Assembly (NCBI GenBank): GCA_932521035.1
Contig: OW051495.1
Span: forward strand, 4,712,001 to 4,776,000
Origin: Oscheius dolichura
Lineage: Eukaryota; Nematoda; Chromadorea; Rhabditida; Rhabditidae
DNA: 64,000 bases
Direction of reading: 5' to 3'
Below are positions 24,498 to 38,533 of the stretch, one piece after another. Made by a program: the position numbers and the translations under genes. Numbering within the stretch: position 1 is the stretch's first letter; each line of letters begins with the position of its first letter. A model generated the notes under the pieces. That model was not told the origin of the DNA. It saw only the letters and a list, made by a program, of their open reading frames with translations, and ran no database searches.

Positions 24498-27180
24498 TTA
24501 CCAGATGAGCACCGAGGGACTGTCGGCGTCGTCGGAGATGTGGTGCAGCCGGAGGAACTCGACGAAGGCCGGCTGGTCCTCCTGCTTCATGTGGCGCACG
24601 TGGTCTGAAATTCAGCCATAAAACGGTGTTGTCTCAGGCGGCGGGCCCCTACAAGCCGGGGTATTCACACCCTGCAAAACAAATGAATCTGTTCCCTTGT
24701 CCAAATAGAAAGGTGTAATAACAGGTGGGCCGGCTATCCCCGGACAACGGATGACTGACTGCATATGAGGTGTCTCCTCTGGGGCCCGTACAGCTCGACG
24801 ATCTTCTGCAGGTACTCCAGCAGGCCGAGCTGGCCCTCGTTGTAGCTGGAGATGAGTCCGATCAGTGTGTGTAGTTCGGCGTCGGTCAGATCAGCCGCTA
24901 GCTGCAAATATACAGTCTGAGAAAACAGCGAGAGCAGAGGGAAAAGGCTGGAAAACATGTCGATCGGGGCCACTGTCCGGCGGATGTTGCTCGATCAACG
25001 GGATAGCCCCCTGTTGCGTCAGAGGCCAGGGACCGGCAGATCCGGAGGAAGAAAGTGCAGGGGGAAGACGCCGAAAATAGGGATGACGACGGGACGCCGA
25101 AGCATCTTTACTCGCCTCATTTATATGGAAGGAGCGTTTTGTCTACGCGAAAATAAGGGGGCCCTTAGAAAAACAAAGGGAGGCATTCGGAGGAGGGAGG
25201 CGCAGCCTGATAAGGCAAATCAAACGACGAAATTTGCAGAAAATGATTGATGATAGGGTTTGGGCAGACGGAAGAAAGTGTAAAAAAAACGATGGAATCA
25301 ATAAGTAGAAGCCAAGAAAGGCACGTAACGGCTAATGGAAGTGTCATAATTGGAAGGGGAGGCCTTTTAAAAATTAAGGGGCAGCACTGGATTTAATTAT
25401 GGTGACCCCGTCTGAAGAAAAGAAAAAGAGGATAAAGAGAAACGGACTGACCAGGGCGATGTAGTCGTCGGCCGAGGCGTCCGAGGAGGTGTACATGGAC
25501 CGGGCCGTGGTGGCCGTGGCGCCGCTGGGCAGGCCGGGGAAACGCGGTCTGAAAGTGGATTTTGAGGGAAGGACAATTGGGTTGGCCGGGAATGGGTAAA
25601 AGGCCCGTCTGGAGGTGGAGACGGCCGACCCGTGCCAGAAAGCCGATTATTACGCCATGGGAAATGTTATTGTTACCCACGCTGAACATGATGTTTTTGG
25701 TAGGGTGGGAGTCAAAAAGAAACTGTAAAAAGCAGAGGTGGGGCGACCTGTTCCGTGGTCCATGATCTGATGTTTCGGACAGTAAACAGAGGGAGGAGGA
25801 GGAGGAGGGCAGGGGGAATTAATTGAACGGGCACAATTAAAATGGGAAACTCACGACTGCTGGTGCGACGAGGAGGAGACCTCGGCCGAGCCTGGAACAG
25901 CTACTTGGCCGATCGCCTGGGACATGGCACCCACCTCGGAATCGCGGCTTCTCGCATATATTCTCGGTGGCGGCCTCTCGGAAAACTTGTTGGAACTTCT
26001 GATTCAACGCGCGGCAAATGTCCTCGGCCTCTGCCTGAAGCCCAAAGTCCGCGAGGCGGACGAAAGAAAACCTTGGAAAGGGCGAGGAGGAGGGCAATGT
26101 CCCTCATCTGGGGACTGCTCTCATTGGAGGTGATGCTGATACAAATGACGTGACGGAGCTGCTCGTAGATGTAGCAGACGGAGGCTATGAGGTGTAAGGG
26201 CGCCCTCAGCTCCACCTGGAAATTGGTCAATTATTCGAGTCGGCCAGCTAAGTGCAAAAGGGGTCACTGCTCGGAGGAAGTGACACGTCGATGAGCAATT
26301 TCTCTCAGGAGAAAGATATTTCGGGGATCTCTGCTGCTGAACGGATTAGACTATGATGGCGCCCCCGGCATCCGCCCCGGGGGAGCGTTTCTTCATCTTA
26401 AAAAACCCAACCCACAGCTGCAGATTATAGCTTTCTCGTGAGAGGGCGATTGCCGAGGTAGTAATCAAGCCAATTTGACCCGGGTCGAAAAGGGGAGCAG
26501 CGGCTCGCGAGTAGATGATAAGCCAGGGGAGATGAGCCGGGGCATCGCCATAGAAACAAGCGCTGCGGGACATCGATTGCTAAACCCTAAAGAAGCCTTA
26601 TTTCTGTAGCGGCGGGAGTCGTCTTCTAAGGAAGTATGGGCCAATTACGGGCATTAGGAGATCAAGCGACGGACGAGGGGACTACGGAGGGGCCGGGGCC
26701 TTGTTATGCGCATATGTTAATTCAGGAGGGAAGGAGGAGGGAAACGAACGGAAACAAATGAATGAGGCCGATTAAAAAGCACTCCCGACGACAGCAGGTG
26801 GGAGAGCCGGGTGCACTTATGTGGTCATTTGACTCTAACCCACCTCTCCCGAGAACTTGGTAACTTCGATGCTGAACTTCTGGAGGGAGAGCCGGTGCGG
26901 AAACGACTCGGTGGCCTCTCCGAACCTCCAATTTAGAGTGCCGTCGGCCTGAAGAAGAGCAGTTTAATGCGATTAATGACGGGCCAGACGACGAGGCAAA
27001 AAAGAGCTGTGCCCCCGTATCGACGTCTCCTGTCGGGACAAGGAGAGGCACAAACGGCAGCGAGAGAGAGGCTGACCAACCTGGGCGGCATCGATTATTT
27101 CCAAGAGATCAGTCCGGCCTGACGGATCGACCAGGGTCGTCGTGTTCTGCTCCTCAATTAGCCCGGCATACTGTAACTGG
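24498..27180 (-). CDS. CCM2: CCM2/malcavernin homologue, N-terminal exon not located
   Basis: CCM2 is a PTB-domain scaffold that links KRIT1 and MEKK3-type kinases. Exons in order: YAGLIEEQNTTTLVDPSGRT with DLLEIIDAAQ (27180 downward); ADGTLNWRFGEATESF and LQKFSIEVTKFSGE; PTB strands VELRAPLHLIASVCYIYEQL and RHVICISI; and the PTB helix ADFGLQAEAEDICRALNQKF. After a spacer comes the C-terminal helical domain: DASADDYIAL, LTDAELHTLIGLISSYNEGQ, LGLLEYLQKIVELYGPQRR and QEDQPAFVEFLRLHHISDD, with the stop at 24498. The order and the pair of terminal helices match vertebrate CCM2, although identity is low. The first exon or exons upstream of 27180 were not found. Confidence 0.72.
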
Positions 27181-29048
27181 GAATTGTCATTTTATAAATC
27201 GGGCGAGAGGAGAAGTTGTTATTGCTTAAAAGGTCAGGGTGAGACGAAGACAAACAGCTCGGACAATAAAGATAACCGGAGACACCTCTGGGCTAATTTC
27301 AATTTTTATGAGGCTCGCCTCGTCTGCAAAGACTCCGTGAAGCAATTCAGACAAATAAGGGAAAGAGACGGTGGTGGCAGAGGGAAAGGGGGAAGGGGGA
27401 AAGAGGCTGCAGGAGATGGTATCGGGGCGGGGGTGCAGTGAGGCGGAAGGAAGCCGGGCAGAGGACAAAACTCACAGCAACATCGAAGAGCATTTTGCAG
27501 TATCGAAGAGATGGCACTTGGCAGACAAATTACGAGCCCAAGACAAACACCACCGCGCGCACCCAACTTTGCGTATCGTAACACGCGTTCCTCGGGCGAA
27601 GAAATCGATGCCAAGGTTATCAGAGACACCGAGGCTACCTGTGACCGGCCGAGTGGACAGCAGGGGCGTCTCCGGAAGATGACCAATTCGTCACTTCGAG
27701 ACGTGACATCCAACACATTTCACAGGCTCTGTCGCTTGCGTCCTCCCTGAGAAGAAGTACGATTCTACACCCGTTGGTCCCTGCCGAGATCCTCCTGACG
27801 GGATACGGAGGAGAGGATAGATATTCTTTGCAGGGGATTTGTCTAACGTGCGGATTAGTCAGTTCCTCGTCGTCGTCTGTCCGTCTGATCTTCCCGAGGT
27901 GATCCTGACTCATCCTCCCTCTGAGTTCATCAATCAGCAGACAGTCCGTGTGTCCGGCCGAATGCCATTTGAATACGCGGACTCCGTGCTCATTACGCGG
28001 ATTTGTCCCCTCCCTCAATTTGTCAACAGATAAAGATAAGCCAGCCGTGCCTTTCATAATGAATCCACGGATTAGGAAAGAGTAATTGAGCAGTCGTCGT
28101 CGTGTCTGTAATTGACACCTGCACCACCTCCGAATAGTCTGACTTTTCCCATTTCAAAATGTCTTTCCTTTCCCAGTCCATGTCTGTTTTGCTCGAGGCC
28201 ATCTGTCCCCTGAAAATAGTTTGTCCGTTGGTCCCCCGTTTCCCAACTTCTCCCTGACACCATTCATTCCGTCTGTCCGACCACGAATACGCGTATTTCA
28301 ATTCATTAATTCCCCGGTGAGCCAGTGGCCATAATCCGTCTCGCCTTTATCCCCTTACCTTTCTTACCTGCTTGTTGATAGGCTCCGTCCCCCTCCTCCC
28401 CTCCGTAGACGTGTAAACATCAACAGTCACCCCCGGCCAGACACAAAAAGGAAAGGTTTCTTATTTTGCCCGTGTTTATTGCCCCGTCGAAAACATTGGT
28501 TACCGCGTGTGTTTTGTGGATAAACAGGACACAGAATAAACCGTTTGGAGACATTGCCTCGAATCTTGTGAAACAGGCAAAAATTTCTCGAAAATTATGA
28601 AACGGTTTCAAAATATTTTTGGACATTCTTTGAAGAGAACCAGCCGGGAGAGGGTGCTCCTCCTCTTCCGTCACCGGCTGCTCGACGTGAGTTTCTCTCT
28701 CATTTTCAAATTTCCCAAAGTGGCTCCCAAAAGGGAAGTTCGGATAAAGAGAGACTTAAATCCAAAGCGTGGCTTAGCTTCTCTTCCTGCTCCGGCAATC
28801 CCCCTACTGTGAGCTTCTCCCCTTCATTGTATATTCTTTCCCTTCTAATGTTCCAATACCGTAACCCATTTCAGTCCTCCCCTCTATTCCTCCCTACCTC
28901 ATCTTGATAACCATACCGAGCCACAAAAGACCAGCTCCACCAGGGTATTCCACAGGATACCGCCTGTCCTCCTCCCTTGCCCATTCCTCGCCGTGTTCTC
29001 CTTGTCCTCCCCGCTCCATATCCGGTATAACGACGTCTTCCAGGTTAT
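27181..29048. other. Region between CCM2 and the TAZ gene
   Basis: No gene could be supported. It should hold the missing CCM2 5' exon and both promoters. A + strand frame at 28597 (FQNIFGHSLKRTSRERVLLL) ends near a GT donor at 28688 and might be a 5' exon. A minus frame at 27635-28057 is not recognised. Confidence 0.35.
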
Positions 29049-29552
29049 ATGACCGATGAGCAGAATAGCAGAGCCAGCTGGAAGACGAATCCCCTGCCAG
29101 CCTACAAGCATTCTCTTTTCTGCACAGCGGGGGTCAGTCTTCCTTCCCCCTTCTTCGAGGTGTTTCTTTCAGTCCTCCTGCCAGACACCCGGCTGCAAAG
29201 AGATGAAGAGCTGTGCCGGCCACACGAACAACTGTAGGAACGAGAGGTGTCCAGGTAGCTATCCTCCCTCGTCCCCCGACGACAAGTTCCAGCGCCGCCA
29301 TGTATCGCGCGACGTCAACTGGCCCAGGAGTCGGACTGCCAGAACTACCTCAACGTCGTCCTCCAGTGTGCCCTGTGGACCACCGACATCTGCCCCCATG
29401 TGGGGCCTGCCCGGTCGAACCCTTCCTCCGACAACTCCAGTCCCTCCACCAGTTCCGGTGGTTCGAACAATCCCCTGTTCCGAGTGCCCAACCGTCCTCC
29501 ACCTAAGAAACGGCCCAAATTAGATCCAGGCGACTGTACCCCCAAGTCATGA
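29049..29552 (+). CDS. Small stand-alone TAZ-type zinc-finger protein, about 140 aa
   Basis: Three exons keep frame: from the ATG at 29049 to KHSLFCTAG; SSCQTPGCKEMKSCAGHTNN to GTGTCCAG; and, after a 32-nt intron, PAPPCIARRQLAQESDCQNY onward, with the stop at 29550-29552. The cysteines and histidines form two HCCC sites (H-x3-C-x5-C-x4-C and H-x3-C-x4-C-x6-C). Together with the GCKEMK and RCPVP phrases they resemble the TAZ zinc fingers of CBP/p300. The tail is serine/proline-rich with a basic cluster (RPPPKKRPKLD) that could be a nuclear signal. No other CBP domain is present. Role unknown; binding to a transcription factor or DNA is inference. Confidence 0.65.
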
Positions 29553-31085
29553 TGCATAGTACCTGCTCGAACTTGTCATATCAACTGATCTCCCCTCTAT
29601 TAAACGTTACTACTGCTCATTGTCGGCTATTTTGTGGGGGAGGCGTGCCCCTATTTTGGATTGCGTAAGCAGTGTCCGTCCAGTTTTCACTTATCCCACC
29701 TTATCAATGACCGGAACACTTGTCTTCTTCTTTCCCCGAGATTTTCCGCCCGACTGTTCCAGCTGTTTTTCATAAAGGGGATCTCGTCTGGGCCGTCTCC
29801 TGGCGAAGGCCAAGAAGCAGTCTCCACATTTTGGCCAGATTCTCGCTTCTCCCAGAAAATCGCATTGTATCGGCAAATAATTGACAACCTGCCGAGAGAA
29901 GCTGCAAAGACAAAGAGGTCAGTGCGATTTGCGCTCTCCTCCCAGATCATTCCCCAGATATCCCGGGGTGTTGGCCAAGCCGCAGATATGGATGTACGAG
30001 ACCGGTGCCTCAAGTGAGGTAATCAGCCTCCTGTCCCCCTTTCCGCCTTCTTTTCTCCTCGTCCCCAAAGGGTCAATCCGCGGCCGTAAAAGAGCAAGAA
30101 TTGAGGTTTTATCTCGCCCAGGAGACCCAATTATTTTGTGATCACGCTCCTTCCGGTCACCTCTTGCAATTGGGAAAGTCAACTGCGACCGGTCCGGCCG
30201 GTCACTCCTCGTCCTGACGCCCTCTGGTATAATTGCACAAATCCAGGGGAATCTTCGACCGCGCGTGTTCTCCTATTTGTGTATACACAGAAGTCCTCCT
30301 CCTCTTTCCTCCCTTGGCCCTCGCCGCCTCCTCGTTGCAATTCCCAATTAATTGCCCCAAACACCGTCTACCGAAAGTGACGAAGCTCCGTCTCTCCTTC
30401 ACTTTTTAAACAATTTTTCGTTCCGATTTCAAGTTCCCGGCCGAGATTACGGACTGTCGCTATCGTTTCTCCCCGCGGCTCGGCCTTCCAGTTTTTTTAT
30501 GGAAAAATATTTGGAAACCTCAGGAAATCGACCCGTCTGACCAGATCGAGAGATAGCGGATGCCTTGCCCCAATGTTCCTCCTTCTCCTCCTCCTGTCTT
30601 GACTCCTTCTCCCTCTCATCCTCCCGTGCCCTTTCCCTGGATACGCTTCGTTTCGTCTCAAAGTTCTACAAAAAGTCTCCACGGAAAGGCCAGGCCGAAG
30701 GAAAAAGTCCAGGAGTCCTCGAGCGAGGCGTTCCTTGTTCTGCCTCTTGACCTTCGAATCAGATATCTGCCAGAGGGGACGAGGCAAATACACTCAACCC
30801 CGTTGCGTGGACCTTGAAACTTTTCACCGCTCCGTCCCATATCCTCTCATAATCCTCTAAGGTTTGGAGACCTCGCACTTTTCGGTCTGCCCCTGGATTG
30901 GCGGTGTTTCAAAGGCCGAGGCCAAGAACCACGCGCCTGCTTAAAACAAGTTCGACTAACGAAATGGAGCTACGCAAAAAGCAATGTAACACGTTCCTCC
31001 GTGCCAATCTCGATCCCGATTCGCCGCCACTCCCGGCATCGGCCACTCCTCCTCCATCTCCTTCCTTAATTCAGCCACTTTAAGG
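29553..31085. other. Intergenic region
   Basis: No gene is supported. Open frames on both strands are short, GC-rich and unlike any family recognised. Confidence 0.4.
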
Positions 31086-32889
31086 ATGAGGATCCTCCTC
31101 GTCTCGGCCTTCCTCTGGCAGATCTCCCTCTCCGACCGGAGGATTCTCAAAAACTACGAAAATAAACTGAACGCGAGGGAGGGCGAAGTCGTTGGAGGGA
31201 TGGTCAAAAGGTTTGTCATTCTCCTCCCAGACGGACAAGAGCAATTATCTCTCGCCTAGTCAATTTTTGTGAGGGAGACGGATTCTCGGTTCCAGGCGGC
31301 GTCCAGTGTTCGCGGATCGTTAGCCTGTCCCCGAGAGAGATAATGACCTCGAAATTGCAGGTATCGCTGTATAGAGGAGTACGTGCCCATTGAGGAGGCC
31401 CGGGACTACGATCGACAGCAGATGCTGGCCAAGAGAAGGAGGCAGAAGACGGACGGGGTGAGTCGGTGCAGGCTAACCGGGGCTAACTGTAACTCGCCTG
31501 AAGTGTCACTAAAAATCTGTGTGTGCGGGGAGACGGCTTTTTTTGTTTTGAAAAACGTAGCAAAAAAGAAAATAGAACTGGCGCTTTGACGACCCCCTGG
31601 AGGAGAATGCCACTGACTTTTTTCCTTTCAAATACGTCTTCGAGGTGAGAACAGACGTTCACCTTTGAATCTCCATTGGAGCACGGATCCTTCCCTTTCA
31701 GATTAAACCGAGAAAGGATAAGATACTGGCCAAGGAGGAGGTGGCGGAAACGAGTGTGAAGGTGAAGGCACCGGAGGAGAAGAGCGTCGACGATGAGATC
31801 GAGAAGATGCTACACGAGGACACCACCACCACCACAACCACGACAACAGAGAGCCCCATTCGGCCACAGATGTAATCCATTTTCCCTTTTGACTCTAACC
31901 ATCTCGTTTCAGACGACGAGCACCACAACATTTTAATGTCTTTGAACACGAAAAGTAGGTGGCACATCGACGGAGATAAATATATTCAGGAGCAGAGGAG
32001 AGAAGGTGCCCATCTCCCAGTTGTCGCCGGAAAGCGCAGCGAAGCCTCGATCCCGCCAGTTCTACGTTTACGATTTCGACGACGAGGATACGGAATACCC
32101 CGAAGAGGACGAATATTACGAGGACAGGATATCCAGAAGGAGGCAGATGAGGCGGAGACAGTATGCCCAGATGAGGAGAAACCCCTACTTCTATCCCAAA
32201 GTATGGCCCCCCGTCCCCCAGTTAATTTATTGTGCTCAGCGATTCCCTTACCGTGCTCCGGCTAGAAGCCCTGCCGTCCCGTATACCCAGCTGCAGCCGG
32301 TGCCCCTGGTCCAACAACTTGTTCAGCAGCAGCAGTACAGACAACAACAGCCCTACTACGTCCAGAAGAGACAGCCCCTGCCGACTAATCTTCAGCCTCT
32401 TCCGGTTGTCCAGGCTCAGCCTCGCCCCCAGCAGCAGCAGCCTCTCTTTGTCCGGCAGCCGATGGCCACCGTGGCCCCACCCGTGGTGATGGAACCGGCG
32501 GAGAGAGTGGATCCGGCAGTCCAGAACGAGAGGAGAGGCCACCCACAGAGACCCCTCCATCACAAACTCAACCTGAAGCCCCTTCCTCGGGCGGAATTTG
32601 TCGGGTCGACCCCCGCCCCTGCCTTCGCCAAAGGACAACTGGAGGTAGGGACTGTTATTCGAGGCCGGGTCTCCCTTCCCACGAGGCAACAATAACTGAG
32701 AGAGATATTTAGGACGCGACGCCTGAGAACTGTAAGAAGATCACGTCGCTGTCTTCGCAGTTCGGCATAAAGGACATCAGCAACTGGTCTCGAGGCAACT
32801 GTCCCACTCTCCAAATGTTTGTCCCGGGAGCAACTTGCCCACAGCTTTGGCATTTTATTGACTCGTGCCACAAGAGGAGGTTCCTCTAA
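31086..32889 (+). CDS. Secreted proline/glutamine-rich extracellular-matrix protein
   Basis: The start at 31086 gives a signal peptide (MRILLVSAFLWQISLS). Exons follow with YRCIEEYVPIEEARDYDRQQ, WRFDDPLEENATDFFPFKYV, a lysine/glutamate segment ending in nine consecutive threonines (about 31820-31850), and an acidic tyrosine segment (FYVYDFDDEDTEYPEEDEYY). A long Q/P-rich region follows (QLVQQQQYRQQQPYYVQKRQ). The last exon has four cysteines in NCKKITSLSSQFGIKDISNW, RGNCPTLQMF and CPQLWHFIDSCHKRRFL, with the stop at 32889. That spacing is like the cysteine-cradle domain of nematode apical extracellular matrix proteins. It is probably a cuticle or precuticle component; the exact gene is not recognised. 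Confidence 0.7.
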
Positions 32890-34197
32890 TTCCCAGAAAT
32901 ACGGTCCGGGAAGTCCCGCTTCAACCTCATGACTTTTTAATCCGTCCCCTATTCTGCCCCCTATTAACATTCCACTATGACGCTCAATTCGATTGTAATT
33001 ATCGGCTGCCAAATGTCAGGAACTTGTGCAGTCTCCCTGTACAATTTAATAAATATCGTGTACTTTATAGAGGGAGAGGAGGACACGGGGGACAGGGGCG
33101 GCCGGCTCGGATGCAGAATTTAAATGGTGCTAAAATTCGCAAATTCGTTCAGCAAACCACGTAAATTCAGCATTCTTTCGGTCGTAGGCAAATGAGGGGG
33201 ACAGGGAGTACAGGAGTAGGGGATCGATAGGAGGTGAACCGGTTGGGGCGAGAAGGGACAAACGCTCCTCCCCCCGAGGCGAAAAGACAAGGAGGAGGGA
33301 ATAAAATGGGTAGAATTGGGGATAGGTGCAGCCGGCGTGTGATAGATATGACGGGTCGGCTGAACAAACAGCGACTCTGTATCGGCTTACAGACGATTCT
33401 CGCCGGAGGAGCGAGGGCTATTAGTTCAGGTAGTGCGCTTGTCCAAACAACCTTATCAAACAAGCAGCCAGATAAGGCGATCGATGGCCGAGGGGACCAT
33501 CCCGGCTGGTCGGCCCTTTCTGTCGCCATGGTGATCGGCCGCCGCGCCGTCAACACCTTCTACTCTACTACACTCCATGGAAAAACACGTGGGAATTGGC
33601 TGAGAAGGGAGAATACAGCAGTAATTGATAGTGGCAGATACGGGAGGGATATCCTCTCTGTAGTCTGGGAGGCAGGAGGACGGGGTACGTACTACTCAGC
33701 CGGGGAGCCAGAGGGGACAACGCGACGCTCCCGGAATACTAATACTGTTTATTTTCAGCCCATTAGTAATAGGGGAAGTAGGAGGCATTTGGCGACTGGA
33801 GAGGGAGTAATCAGCCGGGGGATTACGGTAGCTGATTGGCACGCGGCTTATCCCTTACTCACCTCTGGCAATCACTGGGATATATGGTAGCCGACGGGAG
33901 GGAGGAGACGAGACGACTGGTGTGATCCGTTGGAGGAGGGAAACTAATTAGCCGGGGGTCGGTAATATGCAAATGGAAAGGGCCAGCTGCAGGTGTAGAG
34001 ACAGGTGTGCCTCCTCCTCTAATAGCGGACAGGGGAGGATATTATCCCTGGGATCAAGGATTACAAGCCAAATTAAAGGATTTATTCTGTTCTCTTTCTG
34101 CTTTTTTTCTCTTTTTCTCTTGTACACGTCAAAAAGATCACATAGAAAACAATATAACGAGTTGTACATTTTCTATCTCGGAAAGACGGAGCCGTGG
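32890..34197. other. GC-rich region downstream of kgb-1
   Basis: This is the convergent 3' flank of the matrix gene and of kgb-1. A 218-codon + frame at 33234-33890 was judged non-coding. Nothing else is seen. Confidence 0.4.
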
Positions 34198-35829
<1,632 letters not shown>

Positions 35830-35845
35830 TCTGAAACTAAAGACA
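35830..35845 (-). promoter_or_regulatory. Candidate spliced-leader acceptor before kgb-1
   Basis: On the minus strand the sequence ctttagtttcag ends one base before the ATG at 35829, a typical trans-splice layout. Confidence 0.4.
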
Positions 35846-37066
35846 GAATAAATAAGACGAATTTAAATGAGGCGGGCTCGGCCGAATGAGCTGGGGAGGA
35901 GGAACGGCAAATGGAACGACCCGGCTGGAAATGGACTCCCCGAGGACCCGGAGGAGAAGGAGATGGAACGATGAATCAGGGAGAAAAAGACGGTAATGGT
36001 CAGGGAATGACGGAGGGGCCGATAAGGACAAATTGATTGTTACGCATCAATTCTTTGAAAATTGAAGTGAACAAACCCTATATTCGTCATTTTAGGGCTT
36101 GAAAGGAGAAGTTTTACAGTAATCTGGAGTAGTCATCGACTAATACGAGAGAAATAAAGAGGAGGGGGCAATGTTGCAGAAGGCGTCTGCCTCATTAAAG
36201 GGTTCAGCTCGAATAAACTTTTTGTGTGGAGGAAGACGACGGGCCACATGCTATCAGAGCAAATAGAAGTAGAAAATGTGGATCATCTGCCCGTCCACGT
36301 TCCAATTCCCCAAAAAATAAATGGTCGCCCAGTTAACACACGCGTCGATCGATGGAAAATCCGCGAATCAATCAGGGAGGACTCGGGGCTTTCAGGTGTT
36401 GATACACCGGGCAACCGGGCCATTAGGCAAGACTGTTTGCCCTCTCTGGAAGTTGGGGGGCAAACGACGAGGGCAGGTAATCCATTCCAGGAAGCAAAGG
36501 GCGGTCAAATGCCAGGAAAGAGAAAAAAGATGTTTTGAGACGCGGGGGAACGGAAGAACGAGGAACAGCCGGGGTATGAGTCAGGGCAGACAACTGATTT
36601 ATGGCCTGTTGAGGTGGTCAGCCTAGGAAGCAATGAGACGAGAAGGAGCATGGGGAAGACAGTCCAGAGAGCGACGGGAAACTATAGAAGACAGTGTGAT
36701 AGGGGGAAGGGAGACAGCCCAGTCTCTACTCAACCCAATCCCAGAAATTCAGCCATTACTCCAGGGGTGGAGAGGGGACACACGTGCAAAGGGTAACAGT
36801 CAATTATGCTTTCGGAGACGCAAACAAGAAGGATTGGATGAGGAAGGACGTCATACGAATAGGAAACGGAGGGGGGACGAGGGGCTATTGCGAAACAGGG
36901 GGGCCCAGAATAGAGACGGGGCCTTGTGAAACGGGTCAGAGGCGACCCGTGACGTAATAGAGACCGACCTGGCCGAAAGTGGTTCGGGTCGCCCCCTGCG
37001 TCCTTACCCTGTCTGGTCGTCAAGTTCCGTCTCTGCGGTCTTTGCGCTGGCCCCCAAAGTCAACAG
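35846..37066. other. kgb-1 upstream region
   Basis: Purine-rich sequence with overlapping open frames (36224-36929) that match no family and are probably chance. No gene is supported. Confidence 0.4.
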
Positions 37067-37174
37067 GCATTGTTCCAAAAGCTGTACAATATGCAAGAGG
37101 ACCTCCTGGGTCTCCAGGAGACGATTTCTAAAATTGAAATAGGCGGATTCCTAGCTGATTCACTTCTACATTAA
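37067..37174 (+). CDS. Possible terminal exon of an unidentified gene
   Basis: After an acceptor-like caacag, the 36-codon frame reads ALFQKLYNMQEDLLGLQETI and continues to a stop at 37172-37174. It is amphipathic and helix-like. No start or partner exon was found upstream, so it may be chance. Confidence 0.25.
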   Translation, partial: ALFQKLYNMQEDLLGLQETISKIEIGGFLADSLLH

Positions 37175-37558
37175 ATCATTTCTCGACTATCTTCGGAGTG
37201 GTGAAAGGGACTCTCACTGTGGAGTTTGGTTTATCTTTGCTCTAAAATGACACAGTCATGGGCAGTAAAAGATGACGTGCTCATCAGATAAAATGAGATT
37301 GAGCCGTGGATAGAAGCCAGGAGTACTAGCCGAGTGAGCTGTCTTCCTTGAATCGTGGATACTAATTAAGTTATAAGAAACTAACAAGAAACTGAAGAAG
37401 AGCTGGCCAATTGGGTCGCAAAGATTGTGTGGCTCCGATGAGGGCTATCCTCCTAGTAGCAGTCCAGAAGGAAGAGACGCGGAAGAGCGCCTCCTTGTTT
37501 TCATCTAAGCTGCCGAGCCTCTAAGCTGCCCCACTCATTTGTGTACAGAAACGTGGAA
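37175..37558. other. Gap before the four-helix membrane protein
   Basis: It may contain the missing first exon of the membrane protein that follows. None could be assigned. Confidence 0.35.
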
Positions 37559-38338
37559 ATGCCAGGAAAATCCCTGGAGATAATTTTTTATCTGGCAACT
37601 TATCAATCGAGTGGCCTCTCGTGGAATGCTTCGGGCGAGTCGTCCTCCCGTCCCCGACCTCCTCCCTTTCAGGCTATCGCTTTCGCCGCCTTCCTGGCTA
37701 CCACCTTCTTCCAGGTCTTCTCCTTCATATTCCTCCCCTACTATGCAGGTTCTCCTCTCCTTTTCCTCCAAATCATTTCCAGTCATCCCCGGGATTGTTT
37801 ACATCGGGGCCATGGGCATCTTCGGACTGGTGGCCATCAGTCGGCAGAATGCCAACATGCTCCTCATCTACCTCGTCGGCAGTGTCAGTTCCTCTCTCTC
37901 CCTCCTCCCGAGAATGTCTTTCAGGTCATCTCTGAGATCATCACGGCCTGTAGTTTCGGGTGGACAGTCAGTTGGCTGACGGACAACTGCGGGAACTACT
38001 ACTACCACGAGTACAACTGCACCCCGGGGATAATCAACGCCTCCTTCTCGGGGCTCTCCTTCGTCACCTATCCCGTCATGTTCTTCCTCTTCATAAAACT
38101 GAGGAAGATGCCGAAAGCCACGGCGCCCACTGCTCCCCAGTCCGTTCCGTGAGTTTACTTCTGGACAGGATCGATCTCCGACCTCTTCAGACCCGGCCAG
38201 GGTGTCTTCATGGTGTCCCCCCAGTCGCAGCAGACACAGTACTTCCAAGCGGTCCAGGCCCAACCCACGGTCATGCAGCCGGTCGTCCTCCAGACTTCCG
38301 GGCCCCAAGCGTCGGCCCCAGGAGGGAGCTGGCATTGA
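37559..38338 (+). CDS. Multi-pass membrane protein with four predicted helices
   Basis: Exons join to give IAFAAFLATTFFQVFSFIFL, then VIPGIVYIGAMGIFGLVAIS and NMLLIYLVGS, then VFQVISEIITACSFGWTVSW. An extracellular cysteine loop (NCGNYYYHEYNCTPG) comes before SFSGLSFVTYPVMFFLFIKL. A short basic turn and a Q-rich tail (SPQSQQTQYFQAVQAQPTVM) end at 38336-38338. The pattern of four helices with a glycine/alanine-rich core resembles MARVEL- or LAPTM-like nematode proteins. The N-terminus is not settled: the ATG at 37559 is in frame but the sequence before the first helix does not look coding. Confidence 0.6.
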
Positions 38339-38533
38339 GAGATCCCCAATAAATAATAAAAGACAGTCCATATCCTCGGTTTCCCGTGATAATTCATTAA
38401 ATGTTGTGCCCAGGGGCCACGCCCTGGTGGTATTCTATCCCACGTGCCCTTCTCCATCTGCAACCTGTTTCGCGCAGTACACAACCCTTGTTGCTGCTGC
38501 CGACCGCGGGAATTCCGCGTCTAATTGTCGGCT
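38339..38533. other. Short spacer between the two membrane-protein genes
   Basis: The first gene's 3' UTR includes aataaataataaaa near 38350. No further feature is seen. Confidence 0.4.

Noticed and set aside
27635-28057. 140-codon minus frame upstream of CCM2
   Set aside because: Considered as the missing CCM2 5' exon; no similarity to the CCM2 N-terminus and no convincing donor.
32222-32692. 156-codon minus frame
   Set aside because: Antisense to the Q/P-rich exon of the matrix gene; its composition is the complement of CAG/CCC codons.
33234-33890. 218-codon open frame on the + strand
   Set aside because: No recognisable motif, no splice context, arginine/glycine-rich composition expected from purine-rich GC-rich sequence; probably chance.
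36224-36929. Overlapping + strand frames upstream of kgb-1
   Set aside because: Purine-rich, in several frames at once, no motif.
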